Part shown: piece after piece, positions 38,226 through 48,850 of the stretch
Layout: each line of letters starts with the position of its first letter
Position numbering within the stretch: the stretch's first letter is position 1
NCBI GenBank assembly: GCA_900239685.1
Contig: OENT01000613.1
Coordinates: forward strand, 28,506-92,505
Direction: 5' to 3'
Source: Rotaria macrura
Lineage: Eukaryota > Rotifera > Eurotatoria > Philodinida > Philodinidae
Length of the DNA: 64,000 bases
Position numbers and translations under genes: made by a program
The notes under the pieces: generated by a model
Databases searched by the model: none
Told to the model about the DNA's origin: nothing
The model's input: the letters and a program-made list of their open reading frames with translations, nothing else

Positions 38226-39061
38226 AAAACTATTAATCTATTTTTCGTTAAATTATCATTAAGACCCACTGTCAATAAATGCCTCGAGAACATCCAAAGA
38301 TCCTTGGGTAAGCTCAAATGGTTACGTAGCGGCAAAATTTTGTCCAAAGACGCTTTGAGAAGTTGTTTCTTCGCGTATATATTTCCCCATTTCGCTTGGA
38401 TCTTCCCTGTTTTCCCCTTCCTTCCCATGAAACACCAAGAAACCCTCAGAAGAAAGTATAGAGTAGCAGTACGCCTTATTCATCGTGCCCCATTCCTTCG
38501 CGCTGCAGATCTTTTTTATTTTACTCGAGAAGAACCGCTAGATAACTACGTCAAACGCTGCATCGCGAAAAGATTGAAACAGATGTGCTCTTCTGATTTA
38601 GGTTCTTCCTTATTTCTTGAAGATGTATTCCTTTGGGATAATTTTCATGAGCAAGCCTAAGATGGCGTTGGACATCTATTTATGTTGAAACGGGCTAAAC
38701 GTTTAAAATTAAATCACCGTTCTCTTCTCTTAGACTAGCTTGATTTCAAGGAACAAAATGATGGTAGGAATGTAGGAAAGAAGGAACACGAAATCCTAGT
38801 CCCTTAATAGTTTTCTTAACAGTCCCTTTATCTCTCTCTTAACCTTTACAGCTCCCATTAATTGTATACTCTGTCCATCTCATTACCTTCTGCATTTGCT
38901 CATTGTATCTCTATCTTTGTTTCTCCTTTTTTATTTTTGTTGTTTCTTTTTACCTCTCCCTGTCCTGTCCATGTACCCCTGTTCTTGTCTTGTAAGCACT
39001 TCCGCGAGTGTCACAATAAAAAACTGACATAAACCAAAAAAACTATTTATCTATTTTTCGT
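38226..39061 (+). mobile_element. 5'-truncated non-LTR retrotransposon (LINE) with its target duplication
   Basis: A 23-bp direct repeat, AAAACTATTNATCTATTTTTCGT, lies at 38226-38248 and 39039-39061 with one mismatch. Between them (38249-39038) is the 3' end of a LINE: the tail of the reverse transcriptase reading frame (to 38660), a pyrimidine-rich 3' UTR and an A-rich end. Long, variable duplications and 5' truncation are hallmarks of target-primed reverse transcription. I cannot assign the clade from this fragment. Confidence 0.85.
38253..38660 (+). pseudogene. LINE ORF2 C-terminal fragment
   Basis: The frame is open from the truncation point to TAA at 38658-38660. It contains RPTVNKCLENIQRSLGKLKW, LRSGKILSKDALRSCFFAYI and LRRKYRVAVRLIHRAPFLRA, the 'thumb' and post-RT region seen in LINE reverse transcriptases (helper helix, then a YR.A.RLI motif). 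No catalytic YADD box is present because it lies upstream of the truncation. It is not a host gene. Confidence 0.75.
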
Positions 39062-39106
39062 GTTTGTGCAGAAAGCAAGAAAATTTCAGTATTGAAGGGG
39101 TTAACA

Positions 39107-39298
39107 ATGATCAGCCTAATGAAACTCCTTCGTTTTATCGGTTGGGCTTTGCTACTTGTAACAAGCACCATGGATGCCAATACCGTTTGTCACGATGATA
39201 ACACGTATTGCGATGTCATTAGCGCAGGTTCTAACAGTGCTGAGTATGAACCAGATGGCTACAGTTGCAGTGATGGAAACAACTACTGTTACTGTTAA
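39107..39298 (+). CDS. Small secreted cysteine-containing peptide, unknown function
   Basis: 63-residue ORF, ATG at 39107. The N-terminus (MISLMKLLRFIGWALLLVTS) is a good signal peptide: basic, hydrophobic core, then small residues, with cleavage likely near residues 22-25. The mature part of about 39 residues has five Cys and a repeated pattern, CxDxNxYC: CHDDNTYC at residues 28-35 and CSDGNNYC at 54-61, then YC at the end. It is acidic. I recognise no family. An acceptor-like TTTGTGCAG lies 34 bp upstream, directly beside the right-hand LINE target duplication. Whether it is transcribed is unknown; ORF length alone is weak evidence, but the signal peptide and repeated Cys pattern argue for a real gene. 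It may also be one exon of a longer gene. Confidence 0.5.
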   Translation: MISLMKLLRFIGWALLLVTSTMDANTVCHDDNTYCDVISAGSNSAEYEPDGYSCSDGNNYCYC

Positions 39299-41956
39299 TT
39301 GAAGATTAACAGGGTATGTGTATTCCGAGCAAAAATTCTTTATTATTCAATTCTGGGGAAGTATTGTTAGCAGGTGTAAATCATTTGGAAACTTTTTCGA
39401 TAAGCAAACACGAATTATTGAAAATAAACAAACTTCACGAAGTGCTTTGCAGTTGAATAGTGGCTTCATGATCTGAAACCCGATCATCAATCCGTTTAGA
39501 ATATCGATGATTTCGCCGAAAGCATTGCTTGAGATTACTATTAGAATTCGTTTCGATGGTGCACTAGATATAGCGTACCATCAGACTTTAACTCCCTGAC
39601 TTTACAAAAACTGGTCTTGTAGTAATCTACTTCAAATGCGAAAGCCAATACACAAGAGTTATGCTTTGCTCTCTCTCTCTCTCTCTCTCGCGATAGGTTA
39701 ATCAGCATCATCATGAAAGTAAAAAAAAAAGTACACGGTTATGATACCATCAAGTTGAAGTAGTAAATGGAATGTGAAGTCTTTGACAGACAAATCTTCT
39801 AATATAACTAGAATGTCCTGCTTATTTGAACTCGTTTTTCGAAACGAACACTGTTGGTTGAAAAGATTGCACTCGTTCATTGATAATCAAAAACTTAGCA
39901 CTGAACTAAATTTTAAACTTTCTTCTCTTTCGATGTCATTGATCTAGTTGATTGTTTTTTCTATGATTTAGGGAATATGCCACATATGCATTAACTATGA
40001 AACACCATCGGCTTCTAGTATTCGACAGTCGTTTTCCGAGGAATATGTTAAATCGGTTGTTCCTATTCACTTTTATTACTATCATTAACTTCCAATAAAA
40101 ATTGTGTGCCTAACTTGACAAAATATGTTTCTTTTTTTGGAAAGTCTAAGTAACGAACGAACTGCCGTCTAGGATGGTTTATGTTTTGAATGTTATGGGG
40201 ATTGTTATGATGACAGTGCATATTCACTTGATACTCTTTCGCAATCTTTCCGAGCTGGAGTAATGATTTTTAGGCTATCGATAGATTTATATTTATGTTA
40301 ATTCGAAAACGATAACATCGAACTGCTCTAGAATCCTTATGTCGTCCTTGGACCTATCACTTTCAAATCGTTACATTGTAATTTAATTTAAATGCTTTTG
40401 AATTTAGAAGTGATACGGACGATAGTTATTGTCGACTGTCAACCTAGTATTATCGGTTTCAGAATTTCATCTATAAGAGACCATCGAATAAGGAAAAGAC
40501 TGATTTAATCTTGAACAAATCGAATAAGAATACAAGTTTGAAGCTTCGAATAAATGATGTAAATTTGACCTATCATTATTTACATGGTGAGACATATTTT
40601 AGAGCACATATGAAGTAGGAAGATAACTATCATCATTCTTTTCTTTGAAAACTCTTTCTAAACATAATTATCGCATTACTTTGGTGAAGAATAAAAATTG
40701 AACATGATGATTGTATCGTACAGATGACATGTTTTCAAAAAGTGCTTTTCCACCCCATGTGTCTAACATACCTCATAAAAAGCATTTGCCGAAAGAGTAT
40801 TCATACAATTAACTTTTTGATGAGCAAAGTCACAAAGAGAAATGATAGAAACAAAGAGCATCTATAGTTCAAATAACCTTCCACAATGGTGATCTTTATT
40901 TTCGTCATTAACGAGCCGCATTCATCCAGTGTAATGTTGAATGAAACTGCTTGTTTGGATGAAATCAATATGAAGAGCGTACATAGTTTAGAGCTGTGAA
41001 ATGTTGATGCCCTGTCGGCGTGAGATATTATTAACACTCATACTCATTGCTGCAAATACATTCAGTGAAATAGATGGGTGAGATTTGGCATCATCAAATC
41101 TGACAAAGGAAAACACGTTTCGTATCTTTGCTTTTGCAGGTGTTAACATGATTAATGTTTCTTTTGATAAAATTCGACAATATTCATCGATTGAACTACA
41201 TCTTTAATAGCATACACATACCAAGCAAGGGATCTTTCATGATTGCAAAACTAGCAAACGATGCTGAAGAACTTTCGAAATGTTCTTAAAATCTATACAC
41301 TGTATTCAGAATCTGTTAAAGTGAGTTCAAAAGAGTCTCGTTCTTGAATTCCCTTTTTAATTTAAATAAAATAATTGATCTTGGAGTTTCAAGCATTTGA
41401 CATTTCTCACAATTTTCTGAAACTGTGAAGATATTATTTTCATCCTTTCTGTCCGAGAAAAAAGCACTAAATCAAATTCACTATTCACATTCTTAATATC
41501 GATAGCTATTGACCAAGAACCCGACATGCCGTTTATGTACAGCATGATTTAAAAGAGATACGAAAGTGTAGAGGAGCAGAAGTCTAGGCCCTCTTCTCAT
41601 AGGCCATTACAAATGTTTTAGTAGGGAATTATTGATAATTTAAATTTTGATCTCACGACACTGCACAAGCTGCTCATTGCAGTATTTATAAAATAATGAA
41701 GTAAAACGTAATGAAAATAGGGTCTGTGAGTATGTCTGATAGAAAGAAAATATTTTTTTGATCACTAGCAACAGTGATATCATGTTTCAAATTTGAGTTT
41801 CTCAGAGGTTTCACCAATAGCTTTTACGCAAGCGATGGAATCTTCAAATTTCTAGGTAAAAAGACACTATCTTGTATACAAAATTAATCGAAGTAAATAT
41901 TTTCAATGAATCATGAGCAAGAAAAGAATAAAGTCAATCTTTATAACAAAAAAAAA
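39299..41956. other. Gene-free stretch with a (CT)n run
   Basis: 2.7 kb with no gene I can support. A CT dinucleotide run of about 20 bp lies at 39670-39689. Confidence 0.45.
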
Positions 41957-42247
41957 TCATTCAATGTCACGGTTATCATACAGTACAGTGTTCGTATTAT
42001 TTACCAGGCCCTTCTGATCGTAAGTGCTCGAACGACGAGACCGCGCCGAAGGTGGGAATATTGGAGAATTATCACCGTCAAAGAAAGTACTACTTCGTCG
42101 AAATGTTGCTTTTCTCCTATCAACTTGAGATAGGCCGTTGACTTTGAATAATTCAATTATCTTATCCAAGCACACTTCAATTTCTTCTGGATGCTGAATG
42201 CAACTATTGATTAATGATTTCAGTTGTTGTCGCTGTTGTTCGCTCAT
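41957..42247 (-). CDS. Uncharacterised small Arg/Ser-rich protein, probably a first exon
   Basis: ATG at 42245-42247 follows an acceptor (TCATTTCTTCAAG) by nine bases, as with other genes here that seem to receive a 5' leader. The reading frame gives SEQQRQQLKSLINSCIQHPE, EIEVCLDKIIELFKVNGLSQ, then KATFRRSSTFFDGD and ARSRRSSTYDQKGL. The first half looks helical, and RRSST occurs twice, a consensus for basophilic kinases. A donor (CTG|GTAAAT) at about 41999 suggests splicing to a downstream exon I could not find; unspliced, the frame ends at 41957 after 96 residues. No family recognised. Confidence 0.45.
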   Translation of the reverse strand: MSEQQRQQLKSLINSCIQHPEEIEVCLDKIIELFKVNGLSQVDRRKATFRRSSTFFDGDNSPIFPPSARSRRSSTYDQKGLVNNTNTVLYDNRDIE

Positions 42248-42277
42248 GATGATAACTTGAAGAAATGATCGAATCAA

Positions 42278-43237
42278 TTACCATTTGGTTGAAATTTGTA
42301 CTTTTGATAGAGTGAAGGATTAGAACGCGAACTTTTCTTCCGTTTTTTTTGTCTTTTCTTTTTTCTGTAATGAATCCTACGAAGAGACTTAGCGTTGTAG
42401 CTGTTTGTTGTCTTCAGATCAAAACACAAAGATAAGTTTAAAAGTACTCTTTTGTTTCAATGCACGATTCGATATCCGACTTGATCTTCACTGTGCTAAA
42501 TCCAATTCGTAGGCTCTAAATGTCATTCAGTATTCATAGATTTTATATGATCAAAGCAGGGGGAAGAGTGATGCTGCAGTAGTGCGTACTTCCATTGCAC
42601 CCTCATCATACTCCCTTGAATGCATGCAGCTATTCCAATTTTAACGAATTCAAATCCCGTTTTTTTCTCTTAAAATTAACTTGAATTCGAATTGACTGGA
42701 AGTGAGTAGTATATGACAAGGAAATGACTGAGTTTAATTTTTTGAGTAAAGGAAGGGTTTTTCGAGAAAATAATAATTTTCTATAATGGTTGAATAAAGT
42801 AAATCGAGATCGGGCAATCCGAATTTGAAGTCAGTGTCGAAAATTTGTTTCGAGAACTTATCAAATTTGAGGTTTTGTTGTAGGAAAATCCAGTGAAGTT
42901 TCCTATTCTACCCAGGAAGAAAGTTATGGGTAACTGTAAATCCGCGTGACTTCAACGAACTTTATCATAAGCGATCATATTAGTACCGTATTCCATCGTA
43001 ATCGAGGTCCATGATTTCCGACCGGATTCGTATCGTATATCGACTGGATACAGTCGTGCTTTCCTTTAGAAACGGTCGTAAGTTGTGGGCCAGTTTTACG
43101 AACGCATTCGTACCAAATATGTTCCATATGTTTTCACGTGGGCAGTGCATGTCTTTGGTTTCTGGAAATAAGTGGGTTTGGGCTGTTCTCACGTCAGAGA
43201 TTTATTTTGTGGCTATCCAGCTTTTTCACGAGGTTGA
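42278..43237. other. Gene-free stretch
   Basis: No supported feature up to the MITE target duplication. Confidence 0.45.
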
Positions 43238-43245
43238 CTGGAGAC

Positions 43246-43584
43246 TAGGGGTGGCACTTTATCTTTACTTTACCAAATAAAGTAAAGTTGAGAAACTTTA
43301 CTTTTCCGGATAAAGTAAAGTGTTGAACTTTACTTTACTTCGTAAAGTAAAGTTTTTTCTACTTTACTCGAAAAAGTATAAAGTTGAAAAAGTTTGGTTT
43401 TTTAATCTATCCATAAAAAATATTGTTGTCTAATTTTACTTTACCAAGTAAAGTAAAGTGCTCCAGCTTTACTTTATCCAATAAATTAAAGTGAAATTAC
43501 TTTACTTTACTCAGTAAAGTAAAGTGAAATACTTTACTTTACTTTAATTTTTCAAAGTGAAATAAAGATAAAGTGCCAGCCCTA
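43246..43584. mobile_element. hAT-type MITE (339 bp) with perfect 8-bp target duplication
   Basis: Flanked by CTGGAGAC at 43238-43245 and again at 43585-43592. The terminal inverted repeats read TAGGGGTGGCACTTTATCTT and, inverted from the right, TAGGGCTGGCACTTTATCTT. The interior is made almost only of clustered AAAGTAAAG and CTTTACTTT words in alternating orientation, each pair a small palindrome. No coding capacity. The TAGGG.TG.CA end resembles that of the larger hAT copy at 34669-36107. Confidence 0.92.
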
Positions 43585-43592
43585 CTGGAGAC

Positions 43593-45420
43593 TTTCCCCG
43601 AATTTTTGCCCTTTCCCCAGAGACTAATAGTACTATCGTGCTTAGCATATCAAGTTACGCATGTTACCAACTTTTCATATAAAAATATGGTCTCTGCAAT
43701 GAGTTATAAAGATTTTTTGGGCGATCGTGGCATTATTTTGGTGGCATGCACCTCGGCCTTTAAAAATATTGTCTCTAACTTATCTAACTACCGGAAATTC
43801 TAAAATTTTGATTATAAAGGTTTCTCTAAACGCTTGGTGTGATGGTCATGCCATATTTCTAGAAAACCTCTAGGATTCTTTTTTTTCCATTTAGTGTTTA
43901 TAACAACGTTTTTCAACTTGTTTATCAATTTTCTCTGAGTTCATTTTTATTGGAGAGACAGATCTATAAACAAATTCTTGTAATATGATTCATCCTTGAT
44001 AGCTGCATGCTTTTTAAATCAATAGATATGTCCACAGTACTTCGGATGAAGAAAAAGGTTTTTCTATTTAATTGAGAAAGTCAAAGAAATCGATGATTTT
44101 CGGAACAATTACTGATAGGATTTCAAAAGTTTCGGTCTGTGAAAGATCCTAAATCGAAGAGAGAAAAGTTTATGAAACCGAATCCACTCATCTCAAGGCG
44201 TATACAGTACTCTTGCAAATAAAATAATTCCTAGTTATGCATCCTAAAGTACACTGAAAAACATTAACACCGACTAAGGGTCTACTTTGATCATTGATCT
44301 CTAGAAAACTATGGAAAGCTGAGGATTATGGGTAGTAAAAAGTTTTAGAAACTTTACTTTTATGGACCCAATATTTATGGAAATTTTTGCTGATATCACG
44401 AGTACCATGTGGAAATCCGAAGTGGCTTTCTCGAAATGTTGAATCTGATTCCTTGATTAATTAAACTGATTCCACTCACTCATCATCAAACTTATGAGAA
44501 AATAGCGATTTTCTCTGAAACCCCTTCCCTATTGAAAAATTGTGTTCCGAATTTTCCGAGCCGACTTCACATTAAAATTTCACGCCCCAGATTTGCTTTC
44601 ATCAACCTTCAACAAAAAGCAGTTATTTTCTTTTAAAACCTCTTATTTACTGAGAAAATCAACTTTAGTCGTCGGAATTGACAGGAATTCGAATTGGTGT
44701 ATGTCCGATTCATATTCCAAGATGTTTCATTGTGCTTCCTTTATACTTGTATTTTACTCTCATTCTACTTCATTCGTTCTTCCTTGAACTTCAAAAAAAT
44801 GTTGAAGTAGACCAATAAGTATCGCCTCTTCCACCTAGGATTAGACAGATGCGAGCGCTAGATTTCTCGGAAAAAATCAACTGCAGTCGCTGAGGACAGA
44901 AACGAAATTTTTCACTGTTCACGACGATGGTCACTGATCCGGTCAAATATGTTTTCGTATTTTCATGTTTTTTCAAGCACTTTTGATGATTTTTTTCGAC
45001 TTTTCTAGATTAGTACAATATACTGTTGTTGACTACGCAGCTTTTCATTATTCTTACTTGATTTTTACTGGTGCGATTGGAAAACAATAAAAAAATCCCA
45101 AGACAGACTACCACGTCACAAGAAAAAGTGCATTGAACTTAGATCAGGAAACGCTAGATTACAAATTAATTTAAGCTATGGAAATCAAAAGTTATTAAAT
45201 GCAAAAATGTTTTGAAGATATTCTGTAATTTATTAGATACTTACGGAACATATCAAAGAGCAATTGAAAACCTCCTCTGAAATGAATAGAATAAAGGCAA
45301 TAGTACCTTCAATGTACTGAAACATTATGAATACTTCATTTTAGAGTGAACCTATTCGGCATTCGTATAAAATTTGTCATGACTTTTACATTTCAAATGG
45401 ATTCAAGTCTACACTGCTGG
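43593..45420. other. Gene-free stretch
   Basis: No supported gene. The short frames near 44542-44976 have no recognisable content. Confidence 0.45.
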
Positions 45421-46386
45421 GTGAATCCATGGGAAGCGTATCGCCATTGTGGAAAAGTTTGTTTTTCGTCCCCAGTTTGAGTTTTTCCGGTAGTACCAAT
45501 CCAGAAAACATGATTTATTTAAAAAAATCCTAGATATGGTCACGATATCGTGAAGATGTAGTCACATCTTCCGGTACACCCTATGGCTGATGCCTTGTGC
45601 ATGGGGTACACCCGCCCTCTTTTGCGACGACATCATGCAGCCATGATCTCGACCATACCACGTTGTAGCCTGTGAAAAACTGGGTCTTCGACCAACTCTC
45701 GTCTTATCGTAAGTCTTGTGGGGTCTTTTGGGGACTCAACGTTAGAAAAAGTGTATTTTCGACTGTGTTACAGTATTTCGACTGTAACTCCGTCAATTTC
45801 GTATTTAGACCATAGCCCCAATGGAGCGAAATAATTAGGGGGAAATTCTCTACCAAACAAATTACTTTTCGATTGATTTTAAAAGTTTTCATTGTTTCGT
45901 CTGCCGCATGGGAAAACGTTAAAAAATTAAAATCAATCGAAAAGTAATGTGTATGGTAGAGAATTTCCCCCTAATCATTTCGCTCCATTGGGGCTGTGAT
46001 CTAAATACGAAAGTGACGGAGTTACAGTCGAAATACTGTAACACAGTCGAAAATACACTTTTTCTAACGTTGAGTCCCCAAAAGACCCCACAAGACTTAC
46101 GATAAGACAAGAGTTGGTCGAAGACCCAGTTTTTCACAGGCTACAACGTGGTAGGATCGAGATCATGGCTGCATGATGTCGTCGCAAAAGAGGGCGGGCG
46201 TACCCCATGCACAAGGCATCAGCGATAGGGTGTACCGGAAGATGTGGCTAGATCCTCATGATATCGTGACCATATCTAGGTTTTTTAAATAAATCATGTT
46301 TTCTGGATTGGTGCTACCGGAAAAACTCAAATTGGGCACGAAAAACAAATTTTTCCACAATGGTGGTACGCTTCCCATGGATTCAC
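45421..46386. repeat. Large foldback element, about 460-bp arms
   Basis: Arms 45421-45882 and 45928-46386 are inverted copies with only scattered differences, separated by about 45 bp. The outermost bases (GTGAATCCATGGGAAGCGTA and its inverse) match, then similarity stops. Less AT-rich than its surroundings. Open frames in it mirror one another and are artefacts of the inversion. I see no clear target duplication. Confidence 0.92.
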
Positions 46387-46876
46387 TCTGTTATGAAGTT
46401 GTGTCACTTTTGTAACCTACTTTTTTAATACTGTTAGTATATAGAAAATGAGTAGAATTATATGTACATCCAGCTACTATATTGTTTAATGCATTGATGT
46501 GGTCATGATACGGTTATATCCATCTAAGATTTATTGTTCGATCGTACCGTTTATTAATGATATTCGGATGTGAGAAGAACATAACGCAATTACTGTAGTG
46601 AAGACTTCATGGGAACGTACGCTAGGAGAACAAATATTTAAAATCTACACTCCCTAAATCGAAATTCAAAGAGCCTATAAACGACCGCTTACAATCGTAT
46701 AAGTTGGTTTCATTTCCATTTATTGAGATGCGTATAGTCATGATCCTGAGCGGTCTTTTTCAGAACAGTTAAAAGTAAATATCATTTACGACTGTGCTTA
46801 TTGGATTCAAGGAGCCTAATAGCTCGAAAATATTAAAGAGAAGAGTATTCAAATAAATCTTGAATTATTCGACACT
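46387..46876. other. Gene-free gap
   Basis: Nothing supported between the foldback arm and the next coding region. Confidence 0.45.
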
Positions 46877-47580
46877 TCAAAAACCCCAATGTGCTTGAAG
46901 TAATCTGTTGTATTCTAGTTGAAGCCCAACACGGTTATTTGTTTGTATAGCAAACTGATTAGCTATACTGATGTTTCCTTGATTTTCATGTATTTGACGA
47001 TGATCCTCACAATAACTAATATTAAGATCATTTGATTCCGAACAGACCCAGCAAGTTTCTTCGGTAATACTGCTTGTGATAGAAAAACACTGATGATGTT
47101 TATTATTACAGATTGCTGCCATGTTGATTCCTCCGCCATTTATGAAGAACATATAAATAAATCTGATACTACGATGTTGACAAATGTTTTGTTGAATAAA
47201 TTGTTGCACAATGGCACGCCTCCACTGTGGCAGTATCATAATTATCGTGTATGAACTATTGGGTGTTTCCAATTCATGACTAAGATTGTTTCTATCCCTT
47301 ATGATTTTAATGATCTCATCAAACGGTCGTAGGTGTCGATGAGAATTTTTAAAATAGTTATCAGGATCGAAGATTATTATACGTGGTTCGTCTTCAAATA
47401 GGACAGGAGGACGGGCTGATCCCAAAATTTGCTCCTAAACATTGAAAACAATAATTTTGTATCAGGAAATAAACGATCTAGTTTCATTGCTAACGATCTT
47501 TCTTCTTCGTACGTCAAATTCAACTGTTGCTCTACTTTAGCAAGACATGGTAAATGCTTTACATCTGCTTCCTCAAACAT
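46877..47580 (-). CDS. Uncharacterised protein, possible diverged member of the bdelloid-type family
   Basis: Two overlapping frames on the minus strand. The upstream part starts at ATG 47578-47580 (MFEEADVKHLPCLAKVEQQL ... EERSLAMKLD). The downstream part gives RPPVLFEDEPRIIIFDPDNY, YTIIMILPQWRRAIVQQFIQ and IRFIYMFFING, ending LLQAHWGF at 46877. A 59-bp intron (donor C|GTTTAT, acceptor GATCAG) would join them in phase; a frameshift is the alternative. The strand-helix-strand pattern (IIIFD ... IIMIL ... IRFIYMF) resembles the IVWLD ... FLITSG ... IYVL fold of the gene at 51-57 kb, at very low identity. A later segment has CWVCSESNDLNISYCEDHRQIH, a possible B-box-like zinc site. No function assigned; could be a pseudogene. 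Confidence 0.45.
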
Positions 47581-48287
47581 CAACTAACGGTTTATTTTAG
47601 AAGAACCTTTTACCGGTTTTCGCTCTGATGTCAATAATCGTGACTCGACAGATAAGTAAAGAAAAGGAAGCACCAAACGAACGAGTAATGAAAAGAAATA
47701 ACAAGCCTAAATAAAATCGACCGAATCTGAAGAGATTTCAATTCTATTACAGCAATAGGAAACTTTTTCAAAACTTATTCTAGATACTACGTAATTTGTC
47801 GCAGTAACATCAACACTGACAATGTATGATAAAAACAGTGTAGGCAGAAGAAGAAACTTATCGATTTGTTCCACAACATGGAATTCTCGATTCATTCTAT
47901 GAAAAGAGTGTTGTTTTCTAAGTAACGTCTTTTTTAACCCGTTCCGACTGGATGGTACCAAGTGGGCACATTTCGAAATTTTTTTATCAAAAACTGTTTC
48001 AAACTGGTATTGAATACCGTTCTAATATCATGATAATTAAGAGCACCTCAATGCCACAATTTAGTCACCTTTCATTCAAGGTAGATGCACTTTGCTTTCT
48101 CAAAGCAGCATCATGAGAACTGAGTGCCATGGAGAATCTCCACAGTCAGAACTATCCCTGTTTCGAACATCTAATAAAAGTCGATATTCGAAGTACCAAT
48201 TGCAAAAATTTTGTTGATAGATTCTCAGTTCACGTCACTAATAATGACAGTGTTTCACTAATGAATTATATAAGAAAAAACAAGAAT
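47581..48287. other. Gene-free gap
   Basis: No supported gene. The upstream exons of the 46.9-47.6 kb gene, if any, would be here. Confidence 0.4.
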
Positions 48288-48850
48288 GTTACTTTTTGGT
48301 CACATCCGAACGTAACGGTAAAAACATGTAAAAAAAAATTATCTTTTTTCTACCAAAAGGAATTTGATGTTTTATACTTTTCTTAATCCATAACATGAAT
48401 CTAATACAAAGATTATGTTTCTACCTCGTCTCGCGATGCCTCAACCTAGTTATTGCTAGAATACTGAAATATCACGGAATTATTCAAAATTTTATGCTTA
48501 CTTGAAATAAGACCTAGAATTTATAGAAGCTCTGGGAGTTTTCGAAGCATCCAGAAATGATTGTGAATGGTAAGATATAATCGAGTTCGAAAACTCCCAG
48601 AACTTGTCTAAATTCTGAGTCTTATCTCAAGAAAGCAGACGAAATTTTGCATAATTCCGTGATGTTTCACGATATTCTACGTCGATAACTCAGCTGAGGT
48701 ATTGAGGGAAGATGTAGAAACATAATCTTTGTTCTAGTTTCATGGAGTGGATTAAGAAAAAGTATACACCGTCGAACTCTTTTAGGTGGAAAAAAGATCA
48801 ATCTTTTTACATGTCCACACCGTTATGGCAGGATGTGACCAAAAGGTAAC
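48288..48850. repeat. Foldback element, about 260-bp arms
   Basis: Arms 48288-48545 and 48586-48850 are inverted copies, more diverged than those at 45.4 kb, around a 40-bp centre. Outer ends GTTACTTTTTGGTCACATCC and, inverted, GTTACCTTTTGGTCACATCC. Near the centre CTGGGAGTTTTCGA faces its inverse. No coding capacity. Confidence 0.85.

Noticed and set aside
45704..46137. Two similar open frames of 62 and 72 codons
   Set aside because: They are the same sequence read from the two arms of the foldback; no family content.
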